DNA of 52,260 bases from Streptomyces panaciradicis (GTDB lineage: Bacteria > Actinomycetota > Actinomycetes > Streptomycetales > Streptomycetaceae), in the NCBI RefSeq assembly GCF_023516615.1, contig NZ_JAMGBF010000004.1, positions 1 through 52,260 of the forward strand, written 5' to 3'. The translations under genes and the position numbers were made by a program. A model generated the notes under the pieces. It did not search any database. It saw nothing but the letters and a program-made list of their open reading frames with translations, and was not told where the DNA came from. Shown piece after piece: positions 1 to 8,690 of the stretch (the first letter of the stretch is position 1; each line of letters opens with the position of its first letter).

Positions 1-395
1 GCCGGCAGGAAGACGGCGTCGACGAGACCGAAGACCACGGCGACCGCGCCCAGCAGCCACAGCCCGGGGCTCGCGGCGAGCAGCAGGGCCGCCGCGGTCA
101 GTACGAGGACGGTGCGTGCCGCGGTGCAGACCAGGACGGTCGGGCGCGGTCCGTAGCGGTCGGCGATCACGCCTCCGCCGAGCATCAGCAGGGCGCGCGG
201 CAGCGCTCCGGCCGCGGTGACCAGGCCGGCCTGGGCCGGGGTGCCGGACTGGACGGCGGCCCAGGACAGGGCGATGTAGTAGACGTTGTCGCCGATCGCG
301 GACGAGACGTACGCGCCGAGCCAGCGCAGGACGTTGGCGTCGCGGTGGGCCGGGCCGGTGAGCGGGCCGGCCGTGGGGGCGAGCGTGGTGGGCAC
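1..395 (-). CDS. MFS transporter, 5' part (C-terminus beyond window)
   Basis: The reading frame starts with GTG at 395 and runs off the left edge, so only about 131 N-terminal residues are present. It shows a first hydrophobic segment (about residues 25-50) and then the cytoplasmic loop motif GGGVIADRYGPRP, a good match to the major facilitator motif A between helices 2 and 3. Two further hydrophobic stretches follow. The likely role is export or import of a small molecule through the plasma membrane; the substrate cannot be inferred. It lies 13 bp downstream of the ArsR-type gene on the same strand, so the two are probably co-transcribed and the regulator probably controls the transporter. 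The start is chosen because it follows closely on the upstream stop; no strong ribosome binding site is visible. Confidence 0.85.
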   Translation of the reverse strand, partial: MPTTLAPTAGPLTGPAHRDANVLRWLGAYVSSAIGDNVYYIALSWAAVQSGTPAQAGLVTAAGALPRALLMLGGGVIADRYGPRPTVLVCTAARTVLVLTAAALLLAASPGLWLLGAVAVVFGLVDAVFLP

Positions 396-408
396 GCGGT
401 CCGTCCTC

Positions 409-999
409 TCAGACGCGGAAGGGGAAGCCGTACGTGTGCACCGCGACGTTCTCGCGGCCCTCGGTGTCGCCCGCCGCGTCGGCGGCGCGGCCGCGCTCCT
501 CGTACCTGCGGACGAGGGCGTGCATCTCCTTGGACAGCGCGGTCAGTTCCTCCGGGGTGAGCTTGAGCAGCCACTCGGAGGAGTCGTGGGCCTTGGCCCA
601 GGCGGCGCTCCAGTGGGCGCGCTCGTCGAGGAAGCGGCGGTACATGTCGGCGCGCTGCTCGAAGAAGAGGCGGCTGGCCGCGGTGTGCGCGGCTGCCTTC
701 TCGGGGGCGTCGCGGAAGTCCTCGTCGCGGACGCTGACGCCGTCGGAGGCGGGCTGCCACCAGCGCTCCCGGCCGTCCGCGCTGCGGGGCTCGGCCTCCT
801 CGACGAGGCCGTGCTCGGCGAGTTTGCGCAGGTGGTAGCTGACCAGGGAGACGGCCTCGTCGACCTGCTCGGCCAGCTGCGAGGCCGTCGCCGCGCGGGC
901 GATGGTCAGGCACCGGTACAGCTGCATCCGCAGGGGGTGGGCGAGGGACTTGAGGGTGCCCACGTCCTGGATCCGGCGGTCTCTCTCCCTGTCTGCCAT
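409..999 (-). CDS. ArsR-family winged-helix transcriptional regulator
   Basis: A 196-residue protein. The N-terminal 90 residues form a winged helix-turn-helix, with the segment SLAHPLRMQLYRCL followed by TASQLAEQVDEAVSLVSYHLRKL as the probable recognition helices. This is the typical ArsR layout that begins with an 'LAHPLRMQ' helix. The remainder is helical and charged (RLFFEQRADMYRRFLDERAHW), as in the longer ArsR proteins that lack a classical metal-binding CxC motif; no such cysteine pair is visible. It therefore probably senses something other than a metal. It immediately precedes an MFS gene, and a palindromic site lies 29 bp upstream of the start, which suggests autoregulation. The ATG at 999 is preferred; a GTG at 1008 in the same frame is an alternative. 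Confidence 0.85.
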   Translation of the reverse strand: MADRERDRRIQDVGTLKSLAHPLRMQLYRCLTIARAATASQLAEQVDEAVSLVSYHLRKLAEHGLVEEAEPRSADGRERWWQPASDGVSVRDEDFRDAPEKAAAHTAASRLFFEQRADMYRRFLDERAHWSAAWAKAHDSSEWLLKLTPEELTALSKEMHALVRRYEERGRAADAAGDTEGRENVAVHTYGFPFRV

Positions 1000-1027
1000 G
1001 CCCCCCACGCTAGAAAGGAAAGGAAAA

Positions 1028-1049
1028 TTGCACAATAGATTTTGCGCAA
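1028..1049. promoter_or_regulatory. Palindromic operator-like site upstream of the ArsR gene
   Basis: Two copies of TTGCRCAA (1028-1035 and 1042-1049), separated by 6 bp and 14 bp centre to centre, form an inverted repeat with one mismatch. The second copy is itself a perfect 8-bp palindrome. The site sits in a stretch far more AT-rich than its surroundings and ends 29 bp before the ATG at 999. A -10-like TATTGT on the minus strand (1037-1032) lies inside it. A repressor bound here would block the promoter. That the ArsR protein is the ligand is inference. Confidence 0.55.
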
Positions 1050-1075
1050 CTTCTCTTTCGCATCCGCCCGTGAAG

Positions 1076-1104
1076 GAGCCCCGGTCACCAGGTGACCGGG
1101 GCTC
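1076..1104. terminator. Bidirectional hairpin terminator after hisF
   Basis: A perfect 14-bp stem (1076-1089 with 1091-1104) separated by one base, in practice a small loop around CACCAGGTG. It lies between the hisF stop at 1122 and the divergent-facing upstream region of the ArsR gene, so it most likely ends the his operon transcript. There is no U tract, as is usual in high-GC actinobacteria. Confidence 0.7.
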
Positions 1105-1121
1105 ACGGCGGCCGCGGCGCC

Positions 1122-1877
1122 TCAGCGCACGGGGTACCCCGCCTCCTTCAGCGTCTGCTTGACCTCGCCGATCCGCAGGTCCCCGAAGTGGAACACCGAC
1201 GCGGCCAGCACCGCGTCCGCGCCCGCCGCGACGGCCGGCGGGAAGTCGGCCAGCCTGCCGGCGCCGCCCGAGGCGATCAGCGGCACGGTGACGTGCTTGC
1301 GGACGGCCGAGATCATCTCCAGGTCGTAGCCGTCCTTGGTGCCGTCCGCGTCCATCGAGTTCAGCAGGATCTCGCCGGCGCCCAGCTCGGCCGCCCGGTG
1401 CGCCCACTCGACGGCGTCGATGCCGGTGCCGCGCCGGCCGCCATGGGTGGTGACCTCGAAGGTGCCCTCCGGCGTGCGGCGCGCGTCGACGGAGAGCACG
1501 AGCACCTGCCGGCCGAACCGCTCGGCGATCTCGCGGATGAGGTCGGGACGGGCGATCGCGGCCGTGTTGACGCCCACCTTGTCGGCGCCGGCCCGCAGCA
1601 GCTTGTCCACGTCCTCGGCGGTGCGCACACCGCCGCCCACGGTCAGCGGGATGAACACCTGCTCGGCCGTGCGGCGCACCACGTCGTACGTCGTCTCGCG
1701 GTTGCCGGACGACGCGGTGATGTCCAGGAACGTCAGTTCGTCGGCGCCCTCGGCGTCGTACACCTTGGCCATCTCGACGGGGTCGCCCGCGTCGCGCAGG
1801 TTCTGGAAGTTGACGCCCTTGACGACCCGGCCGTTGTCCACGTCCAGGCAGGGGATGACTCGGACCGCCAGGGTCAT
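1122..1877 (-). CDS. hisF: Imidazole glycerol phosphate synthase cyclase subunit
   Basis: A 251-residue (beta/alpha)8 barrel enzyme. With HisH it converts PRFAR and ammonia to imidazole glycerol phosphate and AICAR in histidine synthesis. The sequence opens [17 protein letters not shown], and the two catalytic aspartates of the family are at D12 and D131 (LVLSVDARR). The phosphate-binding loops GGGVRT and ASGGAG are intact, and length is normal for the family. Its ATG overlaps the TGA of the preceding ridA gene by 4 bp, so translation is probably coupled. It is the last gene of the operon, and a strong hairpin follows. It lies three genes away from its partner hisH. Confidence 0.97.
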   Translation of the reverse strand: MTLAVRVIPCLDVDNGRVVKGVNFQNLRDAGDPVEMAKVYDAEGADELTFLDITASSGNRETTYDVVRRTAEQVFIPLTVGGGVRTAEDVDKLLRAGADKVGVNTAAIARPDLIREIAERFGRQVLVLSVDARRTPEGTFEVTTHGGRRGTGIDAVEWAHRAAELGAGEILLNSMDADGTKDGYDLEMISAVRKHVTVPLIASGGAGRLADFPPAVAAGADAVLAASVFHFGDLRIGEVKQTLKEAGYPVR

Positions 1878-2275
1878 GAATCCACGGCTCCTCTGAATGC
1901 CTCTAGTTCCACTTCGACCAGGATGCGCGGGTCGACGAAGCCCTCGACGACCAGCAGGGTCGACACCGGCCGCACCGCGTCGAAGAACTCCTTGTGCGCG
2001 CGGCCGACGGCGTCCACGTCCCGCGCGTGGGTCAGGAACAACCGGGTCCGGATCACCGATCCGACGTCCAGCCCGAACTCGCCGATCGCCTCGATCGCGC
2101 TGGTGAAGGCCACCTTGGCCTGCTCGTACGGGTCGCCCTCCCCGTAGAGCACATCGCCCTTGAAGGACGTCGTGCCCGCCACCAGCACGCGGTCGCCCGC
2201 CGCCACGGCGCGCGCGAAACCGAAGGTCTCTTCCCAGGGGGTCCCGCTCTGCACACGCCGTACGGCATCGGTCAT
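1874..2275 (-). CDS. RidA/YjgF-family protein inside the his operon
   Basis: A 133-residue protein of the RidA (YjgF/YER057c/UK114) superfamily. Typical members are trimeric enzymes that hydrolyse reactive imines and enamines released by PLP enzymes. Family landmarks present are RVLVAGTT near the N-terminus, the central [18 protein letters not shown] helix, and the [23 protein letters not shown] segment. The arginine used for carboxylate binding in RidA proper (an RxA/VQV-like motif near residue 100) is not obvious; the C-terminus reads [12 protein letters not shown], so it may belong to a non-canonical Rid subgroup. The ATG overlaps the priA stop by 4 bp and its own stop overlaps the hisF start, so it is an integral operon member. 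A role in dealing with reactive by-products of the pathway is inference. Confidence 0.85.
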   Translation of the reverse strand: MTDAVRRVQSGTPWEETFGFARAVAAGDRVLVAGTTSFKGDVLYGEGDPYEQAKVAFTSAIEAIGEFGLDVGSVIRTRLFLTHARDVDAVGRAHKEFFDAVRPVSTLLVVEGFVDPRILVEVELEAFRGAVDS

Positions 2276-2997
2276 GACGACACAGCCTCCAGGGCCTCTT
2301 CCAGGGTGAACGCCTTCGCGTACAGGGCCTTCCCGACGATGGAGCCCTCGACACCGAGGGGTACCAGTTCGGCGATGGCGCGCAGGTCGTCGAGCGAGGA
2401 CACGCCGCCGGACGCCACGACCGGGCGGTCCGTCGCGGCGCAGACGTTGCGCAGCAGCTCCAGGTTCGGGCCCTGCAGCGTGCCGTCCTTGGCGATGTCC
2501 GTCACCACGTACCGGGCGCAGCCCTCCCGGTTGAGGCGCTCCAGCGTCTCGTACAGGTCGCCGCCGTCGCGGGTCCAGCCGCGGCCGCGCAGGGTCGTGC
2601 CGCGCACGTCCAGACCGACCGCGATCTTGTCGCCGTGCTCGGCGATGACCTTGGCGACCCACTCCGGGGTCTCCAGGGCGGCCGTGCCGAGGTTGACCCG
2701 GGTGCAGCCGGTGGCGAGGGCGGCGGCGAGGGTGTCGTCGTCGCGGATGCCGCCGGACAGCTCCACCTTGATGTCCATGGCCCCGGCCACCTCGGCGATC
2801 AGCGCCCGGTTGTCGCCGGTGCCGAACGCGGCGTCCAGGTCGACCAGGTGCAGCCACTCGGCACCCGACCGCTGCCAGGCGAGGGCGGCCTCCAGCGGGG
2901 AGCCGTACGAGGTCTCCGTGCCGGACTCGCCGTGCACCAGACGGACGGCCTGGCCGTCGCGCACGTCGACCGCGGGGAGGAGTTCGAGCTTGCTCAC
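2272..2997 (-). CDS. priA: Phosphoribosyl isomerase A (HisA/TrpF dual-function)
   Basis: A 241-residue (beta/alpha)8 barrel of the HisA family. In Streptomyces and mycobacteria this protein, PriA, catalyses both the ProFAR isomerase step of histidine synthesis and the phosphoribosyl anthranilate isomerase step of tryptophan synthesis, because a separate trpF is missing. The catalytic aspartates fall at D11 ([10 protein letters not shown]) and D130 (IAVGLDVRG). These are the numbers known for Streptomyces PriA, and the SGGIRDD and SGGVSS phosphate loops are intact. The GTG start overlaps the hisH TGA by 4 bp. The dual function is inferred from taxon and sequence type; absence of trpF cannot be tested inside this window. 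Confidence 0.93.
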   Translation of the reverse strand: MSKLELLPAVDVRDGQAVRLVHGESGTETSYGSPLEAALAWQRSGAEWLHLVDLDAAFGTGDNRALIAEVAGAMDIKVELSGGIRDDDTLAAALATGCTRVNLGTAALETPEWVAKVIAEHGDKIAVGLDVRGTTLRGRGWTRDGGDLYETLERLNREGCARYVVTDIAKDGTLQGPNLELLRNVCAATDRPVVASGGVSSLDDLRAIAELVPLGVEGSIVGKALYAKAFTLEEALEAVSS

Positions 2998-3635
2998 AGT
3001 GTTCCGATCCAGTTGGTGAGGAGCTGGGCTCCGGCGTCGCCGGACTTCTCGGGGTGGAACTGCGTGGCCCACAGGGCGCCGTTCTCGACGGCGGCCACGA
3101 ACGGCTTGCCGTGCGTCGCCCAGGTCACCTTGGGGGCGAGCAGGGTCGGGTTGTGCGTCTCCAGCGCCCAGTCGTGGACGGCGTAGGAGTGCACGAAGTA
3201 GAAGCGGGCGTCCGCGTCCAGGCCGGCGAACAGCTCGGAGCCGGCCGGTGTGTCGACGGTGTTCCAGCCCATGTGGGGCACGATCTCGGCCTGCAGCGGC
3301 TCGACCGTGCCGGGCCACTCGTCCAGGCCCTCGGTCTCCACGCCGTGCTCGATGCCGCGCGCGAAGAGGATCTGCATGCCGACGCAGATGCCCATCACCG
3401 GGCGCCCGCCGGACAGCCGCCGGTCGATGATCCAGTCGCCGCGGGCCTCCTTCAGGCCCTTCATGCAGGCGGCGAAGGCACCGACGCCGGGCACCAGCAG
3501 GCCGTCGGCGTTCATGGCCCGGTCGAAGTCACGCGTTATCTCGACCTCCGCGCCCGCGCGCGCGAGGGCGCGCTCGGCGGAACGGACGTTGCCGAAGCCG
3601 TAGTCGAAGACGACGACCTTCTTGGGGGCGCTCAA
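2994..3635 (-). CDS. hisH: Imidazole glycerol phosphate synthase glutaminase subunit
   Basis: A 213-residue class I glutamine amidotransferase that supplies ammonia to HisF. The catalytic triad is visible: the nucleophile Cys84 in [11 protein letters not shown], and His194 and Glu196 in TQFHPEKSG. The oxyanion segment [11 protein letters not shown] is also present. The chosen start is TTG at 3635: it overlaps the TGA of the preceding small gene (TTGA) and sits 7 nt after a GGAGG. The in-frame GTG at 3641 is only 1 nt from that GGAGG and is less likely. The rare TTG may lower expression. The partner gene hisF is three genes downstream. Confidence 0.95.
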   Translation of the reverse strand: MSAPKKVVVFDYGFGNVRSAERALARAGAEVEITRDFDRAMNADGLLVPGVGAFAACMKGLKEARGDWIIDRRLSGGRPVMGICVGMQILFARGIEHGVETEGLDEWPGTVEPLQAEIVPHMGWNTVDTPAGSELFAGLDADARFYFVHSYAVHDWALETHNPTLLAPKVTWATHGKPFVAAVENGALWATQFHPEKSGDAGAQLLTNWIGTL

Positions 3636-3796
3636 TTCCACACCTCCAGCCTCATGATCCCCGCGACCAGGCACATCGCGGCGCCGATCGACAGCAGCAC
3701 GACGAGCTGCTTGGGCATTCCCTGCTTGACGAAGGAGATGATGCCGCCGACCAAAAAGAGGCCGACGACGATCAGGAGGGTCGACAGGCCGTTCAC
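3632..3796 (-). CDS. Small two-helix membrane protein in the his operon
   Basis: A 54-residue protein starting with GTG at 3796, which overlaps the hisB stop as GTGA; its TGA overlaps the hisH TTG. It has two hydrophobic segments: residues about 5-21 ([17 protein letters not shown]) and about 29-45 ([17 protein letters not shown]), joined by the polar turn KQGMPKQL. No enzymatic motif is present. I do not recognise a family with a known function. Tight coupling on both sides and normal codon use argue that it is a real gene and not a spacer. Its role in histidine synthesis, if any, is unknown; anchoring or a small regulatory membrane protein are possibilities. Confidence 0.8.
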   Translation of the reverse strand: MNGLSTLLIVVGLFLVGGIISFVKQGMPKQLVVLLSIGAAMCLVAGIMRLEVWN

Positions 3797-4386
3797 AGCG
3801 CGCCCTTCGTGGAGGGGAGGATGCCCGCCGCACGCGGGTCGCGCTCGGAGGCGTAGCGCAGCGCCCGTGCCAGCGCCTTGAACTGGCACTCCACGATGTG
3901 GTGCGCGTTACGGCCGTACGGCACGTGCACGTGCAGCGCGATCTGGGCCTGGGCCACGAAGGACTCCAGGATGTGCCGGGTCATCGTGGTGTCGTACTCG
4001 CCGATCATCGGCGCCATGTTCTCGGGCTCGGTGTGCACGAGGTAGGGGCGGCCGGAGAGGTCGACGGTGACCTGGGCGAGGGACTCGTCCAGCGGGACCG
4101 TGCAGTTGCCGAAGCGGTAGATGCCCACCTTGTCGCCGAGCGCCTGCTTGAAGGCGGCGCCGAGTGCGAGGGCGGTGTCCTCGATGGTGTGGTGGGAGTC
4201 GATGTGCAGATCGCCCTCGGTCTTCACGGTGAGGTCGAACAGACCGTGCCGGCCGAGCTGGTCGAGCATGTGGTCGTAGAAGCCGACGCCCGTCGACACG
4301 TCGACCTTGCCGCTGCCGTCGAGATCGATCTCGACGAGCACCGACGTCTCCTTGGTGACTCGCTCCACGCGTCCCACGCGGCTCAT
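3793..4386 (-). CDS. hisB: Imidazoleglycerol-phosphate dehydratase
   Basis: A 197-residue monofunctional dehydratase that converts imidazole glycerol phosphate to imidazole acetol phosphate. The manganese-binding motifs are visible: [16 protein letters not shown] near the middle of the first half, and [19 protein letters not shown] near the C-terminus. [16 protein letters not shown] is also diagnostic. The length fits the stand-alone enzyme, without the phosphatase domain of the enterobacterial fusion; histidinol-phosphate phosphatase must be encoded elsewhere. The ATG overlaps the hisC stop by 4 bp. Confidence 0.97.
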   Translation of the reverse strand: MSRVGRVERVTKETSVLVEIDLDGSGKVDVSTGVGFYDHMLDQLGRHGLFDLTVKTEGDLHIDSHHTIEDTALALGAAFKQALGDKVGIYRFGNCTVPLDESLAQVTVDLSGRPYLVHTEPENMAPMIGEYDTTMTRHILESFVAQAQIALHVHVPYGRNAHHIVECQFKALARALRYASERDPRAAGILPSTKGAL

Positions 4387-5489
4387 GAACTCTGCTCCTT
4401 CGTCATTGCACGGACCGCGTCGAGGAACGCGTCGTTCTCCTCCGGGGTGCCGGCGGACACCCGCAGCCACCCCGGGATGCCGTTGTCGCGGACCAGCACA
4501 CCCCGGTCGAGGATCTCCTGCCAGGCCGCGTGGGAGTCCTCGAACCGCCCGAACTGCACGAAGTTGGCGTCGGACTCCACGACCTCGTAACCGGCGGCGC
4601 GCAGTTCGGCGACCAGCCGGTCCCGCTCCGCCTTGAGCTGCTCGACGTACTTCAGCAGCGTGTCGGTGTGCTCCAGGGCGGCCAGCGCGGTCGCCTGCGT
4701 GACCGAGGAGAGGTGGTACGGCAGCCGGACGAGCTGGACGGCGTCGACGACCGCCGGGTGCGCGGCGAGGTAGCCCAGGCGCAGGCCCGCCGCGCCGAAC
4801 GCCTTCGACATCGTCCGGGAGACGACCAGGTTGGGCCGGCCCTCGATCAGCGGCAGCAGCGAGCGGCCGTGGCTGAACTCGATGTACGCCTCGTCCACGA
4901 TCACCATGGACGGCTTGGCCGCCTGCGCGGCCTCGTACAGGGCGAGGACCGTCTCGGGCGGGACCGCGTTGCCGGTCGGGTTGTTGGGGGTGGTCACGAA
5001 GACGACGTCCGGCCGGTGCTCGGCGATGGCCTTCTCGGCCGCCGCGAGGTCGATGGTGAAGTCCTCGTTGCGGGGACCGGAGATCCAGCCGGTGCCGGTG
5101 CCGCGCGCGATGAGCGCGTGCATCGAGTACGACGGCTCGAAGCCGATCGCCGTGCGGCCCGGTCCGCCGAAGGTCTGCAGCAGCTGCTGGATGACCTCGT
5201 TGGAGCCGTTGGCCGCCCAGACGTTGGCCAGGCCGACCTCGTGGCCGGAGGTGTCCGTCAGGTAGGCGGCGAGCCGCGTGCGCAGCTCCACCGCGTCCCG
5301 GTCCGGGTAGCGGTTGAGGTTCCGGGCGGCCTCGCGGACGCGCTCGGCGATGCGCTCGACCAGCGGCTCGGGCAGCGGGTAGGGGTTCTCGTTGGTGTTC
5401 AGCCGTACGGGGACGTCCAACTGGGGCGCGCCGTAAGGGGACTTGCCGCGCAGCTCGTCCCGTACGGGAAGGTCGTCGATGCCGGTCAC
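4383..5489 (-). CDS. hisC: Histidinol-phosphate aminotransferase
   Basis: A 368-residue fold-type I PLP aminotransferase that converts imidazole acetol phosphate and glutamate to histidinol phosphate. Motifs in order: the substrate-side [11 protein letters not shown] near the N-terminus, NPNNPTGN-type segment [20 protein letters not shown], and the PLP lysine in [17 protein letters not shown]. The GTG start at 5489 overlaps the hisD TGA (GTGA), like all other junctions in the operon. An in-frame ATG at 5510 would add seven residues and overlap hisD further. Neither has a strong ribosome binding site, consistent with translational coupling. Confidence 0.95.
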   Translation of the reverse strand: MTGIDDLPVRDELRGKSPYGAPQLDVPVRLNTNENPYPLPEPLVERIAERVREAARNLNRYPDRDAVELRTRLAAYLTDTSGHEVGLANVWAANGSNEVIQQLLQTFGGPGRTAIGFEPSYSMHALIARGTGTGWISGPRNEDFTIDLAAAEKAIAEHRPDVVFVTTPNNPTGNAVPPETVLALYEAAQAAKPSMVIVDEAYIEFSHGRSLLPLIEGRPNLVVSRTMSKAFGAAGLRLGYLAAHPAVVDAVQLVRLPYHLSSVTQATALAALEHTDTLLKYVEQLKAERDRLVAELRAAGYEVVESDANFVQFGRFEDSHAAWQEILDRGVLVRDNGIPGWLRVSAGTPEENDAFLDAVRAMTKEQSS

Positions 5490-6811
5490 TTGCTCTGGGG
5501 AACCTTCCATCCGAACCGGGCCTTGATCGCCGCGCCGTGCGCCGGGAGGTCCTCCGCCTCCGCCAGCGTGACCACGTGGTGCGCGACCTCGGCCAGCGCG
5601 TCCTCGGTGTAGTCGACGATGTGGATGCCGCGCAGGAAGGACTGCACGGACAGGCCCGAGGAGTGGCAGGCGCACCCGCCGGTCGGCAGCACGTGGTTGG
5701 AGCCGGCCGCGTAGTCGCCGAGCGAGACCGGGGCCCAGGGGCCGATGAAGATCGCGCCCGCGTTCTTCACCCGGTCGGCCACCGCGGCGGCGTCGGCGGT
5801 CTGGATCTCCAGGTGCTCGGCGCCGTAGGCGTCGACCACCCGCAGGCCCTCGTCGATGCCGTCGACGAGGACGATCGCGGACTGCCGGCCCGCGAGCGCC
5901 GGGCGGATCCGGTCCTCGACGTGCCTGGTGGCCGCGACCTGCGGCTCGAGCTCCTTCTCGACGGCGTCCGCGAGGGCGAGGGAGTCGGTGACGAGGACGG
6001 CGGCGGCGAGCGGGTCGTGCTCGGCCTGGCTGATCAGGTCGGAGGCGACGTGCACCGGGTCGGCCGTGTCGTCGGCGAGGATCGCGATCTCGGTCGGCCC
6101 GGCCTCGGCGTCGATGCCGATCTTGCCGGTGAAGTAGCGCTTGGCGGCGGCGACCCAGATGTTGCCGGGGCCGGTGACCATGTTGGCGGGCAGGCAGGAC
6201 TCGGTGCCGTGGGCGAACATCGCGACGGCCGTGGCGCCGCCGGCGGCGTACACCTCGTCGACGCCGAGCAGGGCGCAGGCGGCGAGGATCGTCGGGTGCG
6301 GCAGGCCCCCGAACTCGGCCTGCGCCGGGGAGGCGAGGGCGATCGACTCGACGCCGGCCTCCTGGGCCGGGACGGCGTTCATGATCACGGAGGACGGGTA
6401 GACCGACCGGCCGCCCGGCGCGTACAGGCCGACGCGCTCGACGGGCACCCACTTCTCGGTCACGGAGCCGCCCGGCACGACCTGGGTCGTGCGGGTCGTA
6501 CGGCGCTGCTCGCGGTGGACGAGACGGGCGCGCCGGATGGACTCCTCCAGGGCCGCGCGGACCGCCGGGTCGAGTTCGTCGAGGGCCTTGGCGAGGGCCT
6601 CGGCGGGCACCCGCACCTGCTCCAGCCGGACGCCGTCGAACTTCTCGGCGAAGTCGATCAGCGCCGCGTCGCCCCGATGATGCACGGCCTCGCAGATCGG
6701 ACGCACCTTCTCCAGGGCGGCCGAGACGTCGAAGTCGGCTCGGGGCAGCAGGTCGCGCAGGGCGGGGCCCTCGGGAAGGGCGTCGCCGCGCAGATCGATT
6801 CGGGAGATCAC
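5486..6811 (-). CDS. hisD: Histidinol dehydrogenase
   Basis: A 441-residue zinc enzyme that oxidises histidinol to histidine in two NAD-dependent steps. Family signatures are present: the region [31 protein letters not shown], the metal-site segment [11 protein letters not shown] with Gln and His ligands, and the [12 protein letters not shown] loop near the C-terminus. It is the first gene of the his operon. It starts with GTG at 6811, with a -10-like GAGAAT 7 nt upstream and no ribosome binding site, so the message may be leaderless. A short palindrome at 6853-6869 lies just upstream. Confidence 0.97.
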   Translation of the reverse strand: MISRIDLRGDALPEGPALRDLLPRADFDVSAALEKVRPICEAVHHRGDAALIDFAEKFDGVRLEQVRVPAEALAKALDELDPAVRAALEESIRRARLVHREQRRTTRTTQVVPGGSVTEKWVPVERVGLYAPGGRSVYPSSVIMNAVPAQEAGVESIALASPAQAEFGGLPHPTILAACALLGVDEVYAAGGATAVAMFAHGTESCLPANMVTGPGNIWVAAAKRYFTGKIGIDAEAGPTEIAILADDTADPVHVASDLISQAEHDPLAAAVLVTDSLALADAVEKELEPQVAATRHVEDRIRPALAGRQSAIVLVDGIDEGLRVVDAYGAEHLEIQTADAAAVADRVKNAGAIFIGPWAPVSLGDYAAGSNHVLPTGGCACHSSGLSVQSFLRGIHIVDYTEDALAEVAHHVVTLAEAEDLPAHGAAIKARFGWKVPQSK

Positions 6812-6818
6812 GGGGTCA

Positions 6819-6824
6819 ATTCTC
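6819..6824 (-). promoter_or_regulatory. hisD: Putative -10 element of the his operon
   Basis: GAGAAT on the minus strand ends 7 nt before the hisD GTG. This spacing predicts transcription starting at or next to the start codon. No convincing -35 is seen. Confidence 0.35.
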
Positions 6825-6852
6825 TCAGACCCGGGTCAGCCGTCGTCCGCGC

Positions 6853-6869
6853 GTATCAATGGCTGATAC
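6853..6869. promoter_or_regulatory. Short palindrome upstream of hisD
   Basis: GTATCA and TGATAC form perfect 6-bp arms around a 5-bp spacer, about 42 bp before the hisD start and about 100 bp before the divergent gene at 6969. The position would suit an operator near the -35 region. No known regulator can be assigned. Confidence 0.35.
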
Positions 6870-6968
6870 AGAACCGCCCCGGAACCCGGAAGATCGCCGT
6901 CACGTCTGGTGATTCGGGTGTGACGCACCGGGCATGAACAGTTGTGCGAACACAGGAGTGGAGGAGTT

Positions 6969-8549
6969 GTGACCGAGGGGGCCGGCATCCACGCCGGAGA
7001 CCTGCCGGACGACCTGAGCGCGGCCGAGGCCGGCATGTGGCAGGCCTTCCGCAACGGCAGCACGTACGACCTCAGCAGCGGGGACGCGGCCGTCGACGAT
7101 CCGCACGGCCGCCATCCCTGGGGACCCGAGCGGACCGTGCGGGCGCGCATCGTGGCCTGGCTGCTGCTCGACGGCCCGCCGGCCCTCGCGGGCCGCGTCT
7201 CCGCGCTGAAGCTGCGCGGGGTGCAGGTCAGCGGCTCCCTGGAGCTCTCCGGCGGGATCGTGGTGCCGTACGTGGAGATGCGCGGCTGCCGCTTCGAGCG
7301 GGAGCTGCTGCTGCCGGAGGCCCGCTTCACCACCGTGCGGCTGGTGGACTGCTCGGTGCCGCGCCTGGAGGCGGCCCGGGTGCACACCGAGGGCGATCTG
7401 CACCTGCCGCGCTGCCGGTTCCCGGGCGGCGTGCGGCTCACCGACGCCCACATCGGCACCGACCTGATGCTCAACCAGGCGATCGTCCACCCCGACCGCG
7501 CCGGCCGCTCGATCGCCGCGGACGGCATGACGGTCGGCCAGGACCTGCAGGCCGAGCTGCTGGAGGCGGAGGGCGAGCTGAGCCTGCGCAGCGCCAAGGT
7601 GGGCGTCAGCCTCAGCCTGCGCGGCGCCCGGCTGAGCAGCTCCGGCACCCGGCACGCGCTGAACGCGCCCCAGCTGACCGTCGGGCGCACCCTGTACCTG
7701 ACCCCGGCGGGTGTCGGGGCGTCCACGCCGAGCGGGGCGACTCCGGCGCGCGGGACCCGGATCCAGCGGTTCGAGTGCCGGGGCGGGGTGCGGCTGGACG
7801 ACGGGCGGTTCGGGGACGCGGTCGACCTGGAGCGGGCGCGGTTCGTCCTCACCGACGACCAGGAGCTGTCGCTGCGCCGGGTGCAGACGCCGGAACTGCG
7901 CTTCCTCGGCGAGCGGCCGCAGCGCGGCAAGGTCGCCCTGTCGGGCGCGCGGGTGGTCAACCTGGTCGACCGGGCGAGCGCCTGGCCGGGCCCGGGCAAC
8001 CTGCACATGGGCGGCTTCCAGTACGAGAACCTGGTACCGCTCGGGCCCTTCCCGCTGGCGGAGCGGCTGGAGTGGGTGGCCGCGGCGACCGCCGAGTACA
8101 ACCCGGAGCCGTACGAGCGCCTCGCCGCCGTTTTGCGGGCCGGCGGCGAGGACGAGGACGCGCGCGAGGTGCTGCTGGCCAAGCAGCGGCGGCGGCGCGA
8201 GAGCCTGCCGATCGCCGCGAAGCTGTGGGGGTACGCGCAGGACTGGACGGTGGCCTACGGGTACCGGCCGGGGCGGGCCGCGGTGTGGATGGCGGTGCTG
8301 TGGGCGGCCGGCTCACTGGCCTTCGCGCACGCGAGCCACCCGCCATTGCAGCCCGGGGCGGCGCATCCGCCGTGGAACCCGGCCCTGTTCGCCCTGGACC
8401 TGCTGCTGCCGGTCATCGACCTGGGCCAGGTCGGCGTCTGGCAGCTGAGCGGCGGCTGGCAGTGGCTGGCCGCGGTGATGGTCCTCCTGGGCTGGGTGCT
8501 GGCGACGACGGTGGCGGCCGGGGCGACGCGCATGCTGCGCCGCAACTGA
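6969..8549 (+). CDS. Repeat-rich protein with C-terminal membrane segments
   Basis: A 526-residue protein. The GTG at 6969 follows GGAGGAGTT, a strong ribosome binding site; an ATG at 6942 in frame lacks one. Residues about 75-330 are built of degenerate units of about 20 residues with alternating hydrophobic and polar positions (LKLRGVQVSGSLELSG, MRGCRFERELLLPEARF and similar). They resemble pentapeptide-like right-handed beta-helix repeats. The last ~120 residues contain a charged helix, then two or three hydrophobic segments (VWMAVLWAAGSLAFAH; WLAAVMVLLGWVLATTVAAG), so the C-terminus is membrane-embedded. Streptomyces homologues are often labelled 'membrane-associated oxidoreductase', but I see no cofactor motif that supports that. 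It is divergent from hisD. Confidence 0.85.
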   Translation: MTEGAGIHAGDLPDDLSAAEAGMWQAFRNGSTYDLSSGDAAVDDPHGRHPWGPERTVRARIVAWLLLDGPPALAGRVSALKLRGVQVSGSLELSGGIVVPYVEMRGCRFERELLLPEARFTTVRLVDCSVPRLEAARVHTEGDLHLPRCRFPGGVRLTDAHIGTDLMLNQAIVHPDRAGRSIAADGMTVGQDLQAELLEAEGELSLRSAKVGVSLSLRGARLSSSGTRHALNAPQLTVGRTLYLTPAGVGASTPSGATPARGTRIQRFECRGGVRLDDGRFGDAVDLERARFVLTDDQELSLRRVQTPELRFLGERPQRGKVALSGARVVNLVDRASAWPGPGNLHMGGFQYENLVPLGPFPLAERLEWVAAATAEYNPEPYERLAAVLRAGGEDEDAREVLLAKQRRRRESLPIAAKLWGYAQDWTVAYGYRPGRAAVWMAVLWAAGSLAFAHASHPPLQPGAAHPPWNPALFALDLLLPVIDLGQVGVWQLSGGWQWLAAVMVLLGWVLATTVAAGATRMLRRN

Positions 8550-8690
8550 TCATCACAGGACGCGCACACTTCGACCACTAGTTCAACATTCGACTTTTAC
8601 CGGCTCTTGACCGCCCGGCGTACAACTTTCCATGACTTGTCCCCTCCGTCTGGCGCACGCCTGACCTGCGGCCTTTCAATGGTCGACACC

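Noticed and set aside
4383..6452. Apparent hisC fused to a long N-terminal extension (689 codons)
   Set aside because: The extension overlaps hisD in another frame; hisC has a normal start overlapping the hisD stop.
5537..6937. 466-codon plus-strand open frame over hisD
   Set aside because: hisD on the minus strand is complete with its catalytic motifs; the plus frame has shadow composition.
6942..6968. Upstream ATG for the repeat-rich membrane protein
   Set aside because: It lacks a ribosome binding site, whereas GTG 6969 has GGAGGAGTT directly upstream.
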